Shown here: positions 52,826 through 61,311 of the stretch, piece by piece | How positions within the stretch are numbered: position 1 is the first letter of the stretch | Layout: every line of letters starts with the position of its first letter | From: Flavobacterium sp. MDT1-60 | Lineage (GTDB): Bacteria; Bacteroidota; Bacteroidia; Flavobacteriales; Flavobacteriaceae | Assembly (NCBI RefSeq): GCF_014844035.1 | Contig: NZ_CP062159.1 | Coordinates: 5,332,001 to 5,396,000, forward strand | Reading direction: 5' to 3' | Length of the DNA stretch: 64,000 bases | The notes under the pieces: generated by a model | Seen by the model: the letters and a program-made list of their open reading frames with translations, nothing else | What the model was told of the DNA's origin: nothing | The model's database searches: none | Made by a program: the position numbers and the translations under genes

Positions 52826-54091
52826 TTATTCTGTTCGCAAAGCATCTACAGGCTTCACATTAATTGCGGTCTGCGCCGGAATAAATCCTGCCAGCAAACC
52901 AGATCCTACTAATATTAATAATGCTACAAATACTACTCCCAAATCAACACTTGGGTTAGCAAACATAGTGTTACTTCCGGGGGGCATCGAATCTAAAACC
53001 ATATTTAAAATAGCAATGATTCCTGTTGCGACGGCAATTCCAAACATACCCGAAATAATAGTTAAAAATATAGATTCAGACAAAATTTGTCCACGAATAG
53101 CACCAGGCGTTGCGCCTAAAGCCCTGCGGATTCCAATCTCCTTGGTACGTTCTTTAACTACAATAAGCATAATATTCGAAATTCCGATCACACCTGAAAT
53201 TAAAACCAGTGTTCCCACGAAATAAGCAATGATTTTTAAGATGTTAAACAAACTCTGTACTTTGTTGAATTGCTCATACAAATCAAAATTACCCACGGCT
53301 CTGTCATCTTTCGGATTTATGGAATGAAGTGATTTTATAAGCTCCAGAATCTTCGGTTTTAAATCGGTTATTGAAGTTTCATCTTTTGCCGTAAGCGCCA
53401 TCCAACCCACTTTATCTCCATAATTAAACGCTTGTTGGAAAGTCGTAAACGGGACGAAAATATTCTTTTGTTCCTGCTCCGCATTTCCGCCTTGCTGTTT
53501 AGAATGATAAACGCCAACTACCATGAAATTAATTCCATTTACTTTTATGTAGGTCCCAATCGCTTCTTCTTCTTTTCCATACAATTCACTAATAACACCT
53601 TTTCCAATCACAGCAATTTTTCTTCTCTCAAGAATATCCTGCTGGTTGATAAAACGACCTTTTATGATATCCATTGGTTGTTGTTTAATCAACTCCGGAT
53701 AATCACCATAAACCGTAAATGCTGAAGTTTTTGTACCACGCACCACATTATTTGTCCCATTAAAATCGCCTAATTGATTTCTTGGTGAAACATATAATAA
53801 ATCGGGCAAAGCTGCTTTTAATGCTGCTACATCACTATTTCTAAAATCATAACGACGGGTTTTAGGCAAACCTTTATAGGCTTTTGATGTTGTCTGACTC
53901 CACATAAACATAGTATTTGTGGCAATTCCGTCAAAACCTTTTTTGATACCATTTTCTAATCCATTTCCGGCTGCTAATAATATTACCAAAATAAATATAC
54001 CCCAAAACACACCAAATGCAGTTAGAGTTGTTCTGAAAACATTGGCTGTTAAGGCCTGTAAAATCTCGTCCCAATTATCTTTCTTAAACAT
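52826..54091 (-). CDS. MacB-like ABC transporter permease (FtsX domain), first copy
   Basis: A 421-residue permease: one N-terminal membrane helix, a large periplasmic MacB_PCD domain (about 50-270), then three C-terminal membrane helices (FtsX domain), with SNIMLIVVKERTKEIGIRRALGATPGAIRGQILSESIFLT as family signature. It lacks an ATPase domain, which is supplied by the separate gene at 55331. It is paralogous to the next permease at 54094, and two base pairs separate them. Confidence 0.92.
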   Translation of the reverse strand: MFKKDNWDEILQALTANVFRTTLTAFGVFWGIFILVILLAAGNGLENGIKKGFDGIATNTMFMWSQTTSKAYKGLPKTRRYDFRNSDVAALKAALPDLLYVSPRNQLGDFNGTNNVVRGTKTSAFTVYGDYPELIKQQPMDIIKGRFINQQDILERRKIAVIGKGVISELYGKEEEAIGTYIKVNGINFMVVGVYHSKQQGGNAEQEQKNIFVPFTTFQQAFNYGDKVGWMALTAKDETSITDLKPKILELIKSLHSINPKDDRAVGNFDLYEQFNKVQSLFNILKIIAYFVGTLVLISGVIGISNIMLIVVKERTKEIGIRRALGATPGAIRGQILSESIFLTIISGMFGIAVATGIIAILNMVLDSMPPGSNTMFANPSVDLGVVFVALLILVGSGLLAGFIPAQTAINVKPVDALRTE

Positions 54092-54093
54092 AA

Positions 54094-55338
54094 TTATTCG
54101 TCTCTAAGTGCTACAATAGGTTTAATTTTGGCGGCTCTGTATGCCGGAAAAAATCCTGCCACTGCTCCGGCAAATACAAGTAGAGCCAGTGTTGTCAATG
54201 CCACGCTGAAATCGACTTCGGGATGTTGAAAATATTCACTCTGCACCATCGGGCCAACAAATTCCAATAATAACAAACTTGCCAAAAGCCCAACAAAACC
54301 AGCAATCGTAGTAATAAAAATCGACTCATGAAGTATCATTGAAATAATTGAAAACGGAGATGCACCAAGTGCTTTTCTAATTCCAATTTCTTTTGTTCTT
54401 TCTTTTACAATAATAAGCATGATATTACTCACACCAACAACCCCGGCAATGATAGTACAAATTCCTACCCACCAAAAGAACAATCTTATATAAAGATTTA
54501 AATCATAAAACTGTTTAGCATCTTCAACCGAATTATAAACACCAACACCACCGTCATCTTCAGGAGCTACCATATTTCTACTTTTCAGCAGATTCTTCAA
54601 ATCTTGTGTGAATTTTTTAGATTGTGCTAAAGCTTCGTCATAATCATTTGTTTTTTTCATTGTAAAAAACAAATTGCTTATTTTATCTCCGCCGCCAAAA
54701 GCTCTTTGCACTGTCGTTAAAGGTAAATAAGCTCTCGCTTCTTCTCTTTCTCCTCCAGGATCAGTAAAAATGCCAACTACTTTAAAATTAATACCATTGA
54801 TTATGATTTCTTTACCTAAAGCATCTTTGTCTTTAAAAAGATCCGTTTTAATTTTCATCCCGATACAGGCTACCTTCTCATTATTGGCCAAATCTGAACT
54901 ATTTACATATCTTCCCTGAACTATATTTAGATTTTCGATTCCGCCATAATCGGGCGTAACACCTCTGTATTGATAACTTCCTGATTCTTTTCCGTACGAA
55001 AATGGAGCTCCCCAAAAATTATAGGTTGATGCTCTCATATCTAGTTTATCATCAAATTTCTGTACAGATTGATTAAAGTCTGCGTCTCTATACTGAATTT
55101 GTCTTCCGGGATTCAACCCTTTATACTCTTTTGTAGTTGTTCCGGACCAAACTTCAATAATTCCGGCGGCGTCACGTTCGAATTGTTTTTCAATTCCATT
55201 CTGAAGTCCTTTACCTGCACCAAGCAAAATCACTAAAATAAAAATACCTGAGGCCACGGAAACTCCGGTCAGGAATGTTCTTAATCTGTTTTTAGAAATT
55301 GCTTCGAATATTTCTTGCCAACGCTCAATATTAAACAT
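54094..55338 (-). CDS. MacB-like ABC transporter permease (FtsX domain), second copy
   Basis: A 414-residue permease of the same architecture as its neighbour at 52826: N-terminal helix, periplasmic domain, three C-terminal helices, and SNIMLIIVKERTKEIGIRKALGASPFSIISMILHESIFIT. The two probably form a heterodimer with a dimeric ATPase. Its start overlaps the ATPase gene stop by eight bases, so translation is coupled. Confidence 0.92.
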   Translation of the reverse strand: MFNIERWQEIFEAISKNRLRTFLTGVSVASGIFILVILLGAGKGLQNGIEKQFERDAAGIIEVWSGTTTKEYKGLNPGRQIQYRDADFNQSVQKFDDKLDMRASTYNFWGAPFSYGKESGSYQYRGVTPDYGGIENLNIVQGRYVNSSDLANNEKVACIGMKIKTDLFKDKDALGKEIIINGINFKVVGIFTDPGGEREEARAYLPLTTVQRAFGGGDKISNLFFTMKKTNDYDEALAQSKKFTQDLKNLLKSRNMVAPEDDGGVGVYNSVEDAKQFYDLNLYIRLFFWWVGICTIIAGVVGVSNIMLIIVKERTKEIGIRKALGASPFSIISMILHESIFITTIAGFVGLLASLLLLEFVGPMVQSEYFQHPEVDFSVALTTLALLVFAGAVAGFFPAYRAAKIKPIVALRDE

Positions 55339-56032
55339 AAGATGAAGCTCTAACTTGTTCTACCTTTTTATCATCGATAATTAATCCATCTTTCAGGACC
55401 ACATTTCTTTTGCACATTGCGGCAATATCAGGCTCGTGTGTAACGATCAAAATAGTTTTACCTTCATCGTTAATTCCTTGAATAAGTTCCATAACCTCGT
55501 ATGAAGTTTTGGTATCTAAAGCTCCTGTTGGCTCATCTGCCAATAAAACTTTTGGGTTTGAAGCCAATGCCCTGGCGATTGCAACACGTTGCTTTTGACC
55601 TCCGGAAAGTTCATTTGGTAAATGGTGTGAATGTGAACCCAGACCCACTTTTTCCAAATATTTCATTGCAATTTCATATCGCTCTTTTCTCTTTACTCCC
55701 TGATAATATAATGGCATCGCCACATTATCTAGTGCAGTTTTATAATTGATCAAATTGAAAGATTGAAAAACAAATCCTAAAAATTTATTTCTGTATTTAG
55801 AAGCGATCGTTTCATTCAGCTTTTTAATAGGAGTTTTATCTAAAATATAACTACCAGAATCAGCCTCGTCCAAAATTCCTAAAATATTAAGAAGTGTCGA
55901 TTTACCTGAACCAGAAGATCCCATGATAGCAACTAGCTCGCCTTCTTCAATATTAAAATTTATTCCTTTTAATACATGTAATTCTGAACTTCCCATTTTA
56001 TAGGATTTATGTAAATCTTTGATTTCGATCAT
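55331..56032 (-). CDS. ABC transporter ATP-binding protein (MacB/LolD type)
   Basis: A 233-residue ATPase with Walker A GSSGSGKSTLLN near residue 38, Q-loop FVFQSFNLI, signature LSGGQKQRVAIARAL near 141, Walker B VLLADEPTGALD near 163, and H-loop ILIVTHEPD. This subfamily works with MacB-like or LolCE-like permeases in mechanotransmission. It is the first gene of the operon ABC-permease-permease-adaptor-TolC-adaptor. Confidence 0.95.
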   Translation of the reverse strand: MIEIKDLHKSYKMGSSELHVLKGINFNIEEGELVAIMGSSGSGKSTLLNILGILDEADSGSYILDKTPIKKLNETIASKYRNKFLGFVFQSFNLINYKTALDNVAMPLYYQGVKRKERYEIAMKYLEKVGLGSHSHHLPNELSGGQKQRVAIARALASNPKVLLADEPTGALDTKTSYEVMELIQGINDEGKTILIVTHEPDIAAMCKRNVVLKDGLIIDDKKVEQVRASSYV

Positions 56033-56176
56033 GATACTGTTAAATTTTAAAACAATAATAACATTTTTATTAAGTAATTTATGGTAAGAAAACGTTAATA
56101 ATTTCGTTTTGATATTACAATAAGACTCGATTCTTTATCAAATGTTACACATTTTAAGATAATATAATTGTTTTCT

Positions 56177-56184
56177 TAATTTTG
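56177..56184 (+). promoter_or_regulatory. Putative -7 element for the DUF4403 gene
   Basis: TAATTTTG lies 21 bases before the ATG at 56205. No ideal -33 box. Confidence 0.45.
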
Positions 56185-56204
56185 TATCACTCAAAAAAAT
56201 CTTA

Positions 56205-57614
56205 ATGATGAAGTTTTTATCCATTTTCTCTTTATTCACGGCACTTGCACTGTTTTCAGGATGCTCAGCATCTCAAAAATTAGAAACCTTAAAACCTGAG
56301 CCAGATGATGCAAGTCCTTTGGTTTATGATGCGAATCCATCCTTTATTAACCTGCCAATAACGGTAAAATTGACTGATATAGAGAATCAGACCAACTCGA
56401 TTTTAACAGGATTAATTTATGAAGACAATAATATCGAAGATGATGATATTGAGATGAAGATTTGGAAACAGGCTCCAATAAAAATCCAAAATGATCCGGC
56501 AAATCCGGATAAAAAGATAAAAACAATTCTGCCTTTAAAAGCAACTATTAAATATAGAATTGGAACCAAAAAACTAGGCGTTGAACTTTATGATACTCGT
56601 GAATTTAATTTGAATGGAGTTATAACTTTATCCAGCGAAGTGGCTTTAACAAATTGGAAATTAAACACCAAAACTGAATTAAAATCTCTAGACTGGAATG
56701 AAAGTCCGACAATGTTAGTTTTTGGAAAAAGCATGCCGATAACTTATTTGGTTAATCCAGCAATTACTATTTTTAAATCTAAAATTGAAAAGAAAATTGA
56801 TGAAGCGATAGAAAAATCAATGGATTTCAAGCCAAATGTTTTATCAGCCTTAGAAAAAATATGTACACCATTTCAAATGAGTGATACTTATGAAAGCTGG
56901 TTAAGAATTACTCCTGTTGAAATTTATTCAACCAATGCAAAACTTAAAAATGATTTGTTTTTATTGGATATGGGAGTGAAATGTAATATGGAAACTATTG
57001 TTGGCAAACAACCTGAATCTAAATTCAATGCTAATAAAATTGTTTTGAAACCTGTTGCTAAAATTCCAAATCAGATTTCAGCGAATATCGCTGCAATTTC
57101 AACTTATATTGATGCTTCTAAAATAATGACCAAAAATTTTGCAGGTCAGGAATTTGGTTCAGGAAGCAAAAAAATAACGGTAAAAAATGTTACGATCTGG
57201 CATAAGGATGGAAAAATGGTGATTGCACTGGATGTTTTGGGATCTATAAACGGAACGCTTTATCTAAATGGATTTCCACAATATAATGCGCAGACAAAAG
57301 AAATCTATTTTGAGAAACTTGATTATGTTTTAGACACCAAAAGCAAATTAATGCGTACTGCAAGCTGGTTAGGTCAAGGTTATATTTTAAGAAAAATGGA
57401 ACAAAGTTGTCGCTATTCGATCCAGCCCAATTTAGAAGAAGGCAAAAAAAGCATGGCATCTTATCTTAAAAACTATTCTCCAATGCCAGGTGTGTTTGTA
57501 AATGGAAAAATGGAAGACATTCAGTTTGATAAAATACAGTTAACTAATCAGGCTATTATTGCTTTTATAAAAATAAACGGAACAGTGAATGTTTCTGTTG
57601 ACGGATTAAAATAG
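56205..57614 (+). CDS. DUF4403 family lipoprotein
   Basis: A 469-residue lipoprotein (FTALALFSGCSASQK, lipobox Cys about residue 20) of the DUF4403 family. The body reads as long alternating strands with two related halves: NLPITVKLTDIENQTNSIL near 49 and PNQISANIAAISTYIDASKIM near 287. Such domain duplication recalls BPI/SMP-type lipid-binding folds; a lipid-related role is a guess. It stands alone, divergent from the ABC operon and convergent with the oxidase-assembly genes. Confidence 0.85.
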   Translation: MMKFLSIFSLFTALALFSGCSASQKLETLKPEPDDASPLVYDANPSFINLPITVKLTDIENQTNSILTGLIYEDNNIEDDDIEMKIWKQAPIKIQNDPANPDKKIKTILPLKATIKYRIGTKKLGVELYDTREFNLNGVITLSSEVALTNWKLNTKTELKSLDWNESPTMLVFGKSMPITYLVNPAITIFKSKIEKKIDEAIEKSMDFKPNVLSALEKICTPFQMSDTYESWLRITPVEIYSTNAKLKNDLFLLDMGVKCNMETIVGKQPESKFNANKIVLKPVAKIPNQISANIAAISTYIDASKIMTKNFAGQEFGSGSKKITVKNVTIWHKDGKMVIALDVLGSINGTLYLNGFPQYNAQTKEIYFEKLDYVLDTKSKLMRTASWLGQGYILRKMEQSCRYSIQPNLEEGKKSMASYLKNYSPMPGVFVNGKMEDIQFDKIQLTNQAIIAFIKINGTVNVSVDGLK

Positions 57615-57630
57615 AAGTCAGAATAAAAAG

Positions 57631-57663
57631 AAAAAAGCAGTATAAAATTTATACTGCTTTTTT
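57631..57663. terminator. Bidirectional terminator after DUF4403 and the CxxC protein
   Basis: A long perfect stem AAAGCAGTATAAA/TTTATACTGCTTT with A-run left and T-run right. It overlaps the stop codon and last codons of the minus-strand gene at 57649. Confidence 0.85.
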
Positions 57664-57948
57664 CTTTTTTGATTGGTACATTCTATAAATCAGAACACCA
57701 ATAATTCCAACAAGTAAATACGGAATTACCATCAAATAAACGATACCATCATTTACTGCTTCAGCTTTTTTTGTATTAGAATCCCCCGCAAGCGCTGCAC
57801 GACACATGGCGCATTGAGCATTAGCTGCAAGAGAAAAGAACATAGAGAAAAGAATATAGAAACATTTAGTTGAGATTAAATTTCCAACTCCGCTTCTATT
57901 TTTCAATCTATTTTCTTTATTCTTTATTCTGTTTTCTATTTTACGCAT
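57649..57948 (-). CDS. Small membrane protein with CxxC motif, oxidase-cluster associated
   Basis: A 99-residue protein, or shorter, at the end of the oxidase assembly genes. A signal-like helix (CFYILFSMFFSLAANA) precedes QCAMCRAAL (Cys-x2-Cys), then NDGIVYLMVIPYLLVGIIGVLIYRM forms a membrane helix, and the Lys-rich tail ends the chain. The ATG at 57948 overlaps the DUF420 stop by eight bases, but the first 19 residues (RKIENRIKNKENRLK...) derive from an intergenic TTCTATTTT-type repeat, so the true start is uncertain. The CxxC outside the membrane could bind copper or haem; unproven. Confidence 0.7.
   Translation of the reverse strand: MRKIENRIKNKENRLKNRSGVGNLISTKCFYILFSMFFSLAANAQCAMCRAALAGDSNTKKAEAVNDGIVYLMVIPYLLVGIIGVLIYRMYQSKKKKAV
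57891..57945. repeat. TTCTATTTTC-type repeat overlapping the CxxC gene start
   Basis: Units such as TTCTATTTTTCAATCTATT and TTCTGTTTTCTATTTT resemble the 14-bp tandem repeat at 17977-18028. They encode the odd Lys/Asn/Arg-rich N-terminus of the CxxC protein in one frame. Confidence 0.5.
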
Positions 57949-58480
57949 AATATGGAGAAATCATTAAGTAAACTACAACGCCTGTCACCGCAACATACAA
58001 CCAAAGTGGAAAAGTTATTTTAGCTATTTTTCTGTGTCTGTCAAAACGTTGCGCTAAAGCTCTTACGTAAGTAATTAATACAAGAGGAATAATTGCAATA
58101 GACAATAAAATGTGAGTAATTAGAATAAAGAAATAAACATAACGTATTACACCTTCACCGCCGAATTTAGTAGAATCTGCAGTCATATGATACGCAACAT
58201 ACATCACCAAAAAGGCTACCGACAAAGCAATTGCTGAAGTCATTAATTGTTCATGAAGTTTACGCTTTCCATTTTTAATAGCCAAAACAGCCCATATTAA
58301 AACGATTGCTGTAATTCCGTTTATCGTAGCGTAAATTGGAGGTAAAAATGAAAGCGGTTCAACATTAATTCCGAAGTCTTTAAGTTTAACTCCAAATAAT
58401 ATAGCCACGACAACCGGAATTATAATTGATACAGCAACAATAAACTTGCTGTATTTTTTTTCTAATGAATGATCTTCCAT
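57941..58480 (-). CDS. DUF420 domain membrane protein (heme-copper oxidase assembly)
   Basis: A 179-residue protein with five membrane helices (FIVAVSIIIPVVVAILFGV, LPPIYATINGITAIVLIWAVLAI, LMTSAIALSVAFLVMYVAYH, YVYFFILITHILLSIAIIPLVLITY, WLYVAVTGVVVYLMI). His residues in KLHEQLMTSA, VAYHMTADST, ITHILLS and FDRHRKIAKITFPLWLYVAVTG are the conserved DUF420 layout. The family sits next to SCO and cytochrome oxidase genes and is thought to help assemble the oxidase. Two bases separate it from the SCO gene. Confidence 0.9.
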   Translation of the reverse strand: MEDHSLEKKYSKFIVAVSIIIPVVVAILFGVKLKDFGINVEPLSFLPPIYATINGITAIVLIWAVLAIKNGKRKLHEQLMTSAIALSVAFLVMYVAYHMTADSTKFGGEGVIRYVYFFILITHILLSIAIIPLVLITYVRALAQRFDRHRKIAKITFPLWLYVAVTGVVVYLMISPYYA

Positions 58481-58481
58481 T

Positions 58482-59171
58482 TTATTCTTCTAATAATATT
58501 TTAATGTCTTCCTGAATATCTCTAACTCCTTTTTTATCTAAACCGTCGTAATATAAAATTGGATTTCCAAATTCATCTTTTCTACAACGAATTTTTCCGT
58601 CTTTATCAATTAACGCAAATAAACCAGAATGCTCAAAACCACCATTTACCTTAGCATTTTCACCAGCATACAAATTAAACCCTTTGTTTGATAAATCCAT
58701 GATGGTTGCCCTATCACCTGTTAAAAAATTCCAGTTCGATGATTTCGCTCCTAATAATTTTGCATGATCTTTTAAAACCTGTGGCGTATCATGAGCAGGA
58801 TCGATTGTAATAGAAACAATTCCAAAGTTTGGATTTCCAAAAAAAGTTTTCTCAATTTCCAGCATACTTAAATTCATCTTTGGGCATATAGATGGGCAAG
58901 TTGTGAAGAAAAATTCCAACACATACACTTTTCCTTTATAAGTTTCATTTGATATTTTAGCGTTATCCTGATTTGTTAATTCAAACTTAGGAACCGGACC
59001 TATAGTCAGTAATTTAGCATCTGATTTTGAAGATTTCAAATCTACATTATCCAGGCGATTTCCTTTTACAACTTCGCCATTTTTTATCCTGTCAACAATT
59101 TTTGGCACTGCGTAAATTCCGAAGATTAAAATGATGAACGAAATTCCGATATATGATTTGTTTTTAAACAT
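58482..59171 (-). CDS. SCO family copper chaperone
   Basis: A 229-residue SCO1/SenC protein: membrane anchor (residues 7-24) and thioredoxin-like domain with the copper-binding pair C92 and C96 in FFTTCPSICPKMN, plus the distal His in EHSGLFALIDKDG. It loads copper into subunit II of cytochrome oxidase and can act as a thiol reductase. The gene lies ten bases after the degenerate SCO-like gene and two bases before DUF420, so they are an operon. Confidence 0.94.
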   Translation of the reverse strand: MFKNKSYIGISFIILIFGIYAVPKIVDRIKNGEVVKGNRLDNVDLKSSKSDAKLLTIGPVPKFELTNQDNAKISNETYKGKVYVLEFFFTTCPSICPKMNLSMLEIEKTFFGNPNFGIVSITIDPAHDTPQVLKDHAKLLGAKSSNWNFLTGDRATIMDLSNKGFNLYAGENAKVNGGFEHSGLFALIDKDGKIRCRKDEFGNPILYYDGLDKKGVRDIQEDIKILLEE

Positions 59172-59181
59172 ATTTTAAAGA

Positions 59182-59838
59182 TTAAAGTTCTTTTGTGGCA
59201 TTATGATTCTTTTTAAGAGCTGCCCGATATTCGTATAATATGATTTTAAAATCATCCAGCATCTCATTGCTTAACTCAGACGGATGAAAAGTATTATAAC
59301 CTTCTTTGTACTCGTCTTTTTTATCTTTTGAAGCGCCTTTTCTCCCTCGTAAATTTCGCTCTTTATCTACTATATAAACATTTGATGTTCCAAGATTTTG
59401 ATCTAATTTTCCTTTTAAGTGCAATTGATCGTAGAAGGTTTTAATTTCCTCAGGGGAAGCAAAAACAAAATGCCAGCCTGAAACATCAGTAAAGGCACCG
59501 AGAGACTCAACAATTTTTTGTGCATCATTTTCTGTTCCTAAAGGACAAACCACTACAAACTGCAAATCTTTAAAACCATTATAACGTTGGTAGATTTTTT
59601 CATTCAGATTGAAAAAGTTTCCTCTGTTTTTTAAAATTTCAGAACCAGAAAAACCAAGAATAGTTATCTTATTATTTAAGGTTACTTTTTCGCCTTTTAG
59701 TGATTTCCAATTACCAAGATCAGCAATTTTAGGAGTTATCGTTGGAAGTTTGGTAAAACTATTTACTCCTGAAGCAAAAAACAAATAAGCTACAATCGGC
59801 AGAACAAAAAGTACAAAGAGAACTATATTTTTTTTCAT
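59182..59838 (-). CDS. SCO-like (thioredoxin-fold) protein lacking the Cys pair
   Basis: A 218-residue membrane-anchored protein (VLFVLPIVAYLFFASGV). Its length, anchor and strand pattern resemble SCO proteins: KITILGFSGSEILKNRGNFFNLNEKI sits where SCO has its CxxxC helix, but has no Cys. DLQFVVVCPLGTENDAQKIVES corresponds to the next strand, followed by WHFVFASPEEIK and NVYIVDKERNLRGRKG. It therefore cannot bind copper like SCO. It may be a structural partner of the SCO protein encoded just downstream. Assignment is by layout only. Confidence 0.7.
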   Translation of the reverse strand: MKKNIVLFVLFVLPIVAYLFFASGVNSFTKLPTITPKIADLGNWKSLKGEKVTLNNKITILGFSGSEILKNRGNFFNLNEKIYQRYNGFKDLQFVVVCPLGTENDAQKIVESLGAFTDVSGWHFVFASPEEIKTFYDQLHLKGKLDQNLGTSNVYIVDKERNLRGRKGASKDKKDEYKEGYNTFHPSELSNEMLDDFKIILYEYRAALKKNHNATKEL

Positions 59839-59863
59839 TTTATTAACGGAAGTTATTGAAGTA

Positions 59864-59871
59864 CAAAAATA
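59864..59871 (-). promoter_or_regulatory. Putative -7 element for the SCO-like/SCO/DUF420 operon
   Basis: TATTTTTG on the minus strand, 25 bases upstream of the ATG at 59838, directly after the subunit IV terminator. Confidence 0.5.
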
Positions 59872-59897
59872 AAAAAAGCTCCATTAAACGGAGCTTC
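59871..59897 (-). terminator. Terminator for the oxidase subunit IV gene
   Basis: AAGCTCC and GGAGCTT form a stem over a 7-base loop with a T-run on the minus strand; it lies 20 bases after the subunit IV stop. Confidence 0.8.
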
Positions 59898-59916
59898 TTT
59901 TCGAATTAATATCATG

Positions 59917-60267
59917 TTAAAAATTCCATTTAATAGTAGAATCTTTAAAAACCCCATAAATATAATGCCCTTCTGTCAATAGAATAAACAATAAATATAA
60001 AACTAGGAAAATGACAGGCGATACAACAGACCATCTAAGGCTGCTTTTTTCACCCTCCATGTGCATAAATGCCCATACTATATAATAAGCTTTGAAAATT
60101 GTAAGGATATAGAAAATCCAGTTCAACAAATTCAAACCTACAAAATGATTAAATTCTAAAAACCCAGGTTTAACAATACCAAGAATAACTTCTACTGTAG
60201 TTACTACTGAAAGTAATGCAAAAACAAACCAGATTCTTCTTGTATTTGATACGTGTTCGTGTGACAT
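59917..60267 (-). CDS. Cytochrome c oxidase subunit IV family protein
   Basis: A 116-residue protein with three membrane helices (IWFVFALLSVVTTVEVILGIV, LNLLNWIFYILTIFKAYYIVWAFMHM, VVSPVIFLVLYLLFILL) and the typical AYYIVWAFMHMEGEKSSLRW motif. It is a small accessory subunit of the heme-copper oxidase. It is 19 bases after the subunit III gene and ends at a terminator. Confidence 0.92.
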   Translation of the reverse strand: MSHEHVSNTRRIWFVFALLSVVTTVEVILGIVKPGFLEFNHFVGLNLLNWIFYILTIFKAYYIVWAFMHMEGEKSSLRWSVVSPVIFLVLYLLFILLTEGHYIYGVFKDSTIKWNF

Positions 60268-60285
60268 AATAATTAAAATCTAAAA

Positions 60286-61269
60286 TTAAACTAAGTAGAA
60301 AACTGTAAATACAAATACCCAAACTAAATCGACAAAGTGCCAGTATAAACCAACTTTCTCTACCATTTCGTAGCTTCTTCTTTTCTCGTAAGTTCCCAAT
60401 AATACATTAAAGAAAATAATGATATTGATGATAACTCCAGAAAATACGTGGAATCCGTGGAATCCTGTAATGAAGAAGAAGAAATCAGCAAATAATTTAC
60501 TTCCGTATTCGTTTCTGGTTAAGTTAGCTCCTTCTACTACATATTTTGCAGTACTTAGACGAGACTCAGATTCTGCTCTTGTCAATACTGTTTTCTTCTT
60601 TTTATCAGTAAGCTGCTCAGTTCTTATCAATAATTCAGGATGTGCTTTAAAACCAGCCTGTACTTCAGCAACTGAATAAGTAGGTTGTGTTTCTGCATCT
60701 TCTACAAACCACATCCCTTCTGCTCTTGTAAGCGCTTGTCTCTGTTCCGGTAATTTTACAGCAAACTTTTCAAGAGCTACTCTGTTTCCTTGTGCATCAA
60801 CAAACTGCAATAAACTTCCACCTGCTGTTTCTACTGCACCATATTCTCCTTTAATGAAGTTCTTCCATTCCCAGGCTTGAGAACCAACGAAGATCAAACC
60901 TCCAATAATAGTTAAGAACATATAAATAGCAACCTTTGTCTTTTTCAATTGGTGACCTGCATCAACGGCCAAAACCATTGTTACAGATGAGAAAATCAAA
61001 ATAAAAGTCATTAAGGCTACATAATACATAGGAGCCGAAACGCCATGCATAAATGGGAAGTGAGTAAACACTTCATCAGCCAAAGGCCATGTTTCAATAA
61101 ATTTAAATCTTGAAAAACCATAAGCAGCAAGGAATCCAGAGAATGTCAGGGCATCTGATACGATAAAAAACCACATCATCATTTTACCATAACTTGCTCC
61201 TAATGGCTGAATGTCTCCGCCTCCCCAAGTTTTTTCGTCGTTATTTGCAGTAGTAACTGTCGCTTCCAT
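60286..61269 (-). CDS. Cytochrome c oxidase subunit III with a large soluble insert
   Basis: A 327-residue subunit III. Helices at about 31-51, 82-102, 113-132, 258-285 and 303-327 carry the family residues (GKMMMWFFIVSDALTFSGF, HGFHVFSGVIINIIIFF, YWHFVDLVWVFVFTVFYLV). Between the third and fourth helices residues 140-258 form a hydrophilic Gln/Glu/Lys-rich insert that ordinary subunit III lacks. It is known in Flavobacteriia. A promoter-like TAAATTTG (61294-61301) lies upstream. Confidence 0.9.
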   Translation of the reverse strand: MEATVTTANNDEKTWGGGDIQPLGASYGKMMMWFFIVSDALTFSGFLAAYGFSRFKFIETWPLADEVFTHFPFMHGVSAPMYYVALMTFILIFSSVTMVLAVDAGHQLKKTKVAIYMFLTIIGGLIFVGSQAWEWKNFIKGEYGAVETAGGSLLQFVDAQGNRVALEKFAVKLPEQRQALTRAEGMWFVEDAETQPTYSVAEVQAGFKAHPELLIRTEQLTDKKKKTVLTRAESESRLSTAKYVVEGANLTRNEYGSKLFADFFFFITGFHGFHVFSGVIINIIIFFNVLLGTYEKRRSYEMVEKVGLYWHFVDLVWVFVFTVFYLV

Positions 61270-61293
61270 AAAAGATATTCGTTAAAAAGTTCC

Positions 61294-61301
61294 CAAATTT
61301 A
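61294..61301 (-). promoter_or_regulatory. Putative internal -7 element before the longer subunit III gene
   Basis: TAAATTTG on the minus strand, 24 bases upstream of the ATG at 61269. It may give an extra transcript for subunits III and IV. Confidence 0.4.
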
Positions 61302-61311
61302 CGTTTTTTTC

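Noticed and set aside
59864..59871. tRNA or other RNA gene near the oxidase operon
   Set aside because: No cloverleaf or conserved T-loop was found in this gap or any other intergenic space; only promoters, hairpins and repeats.
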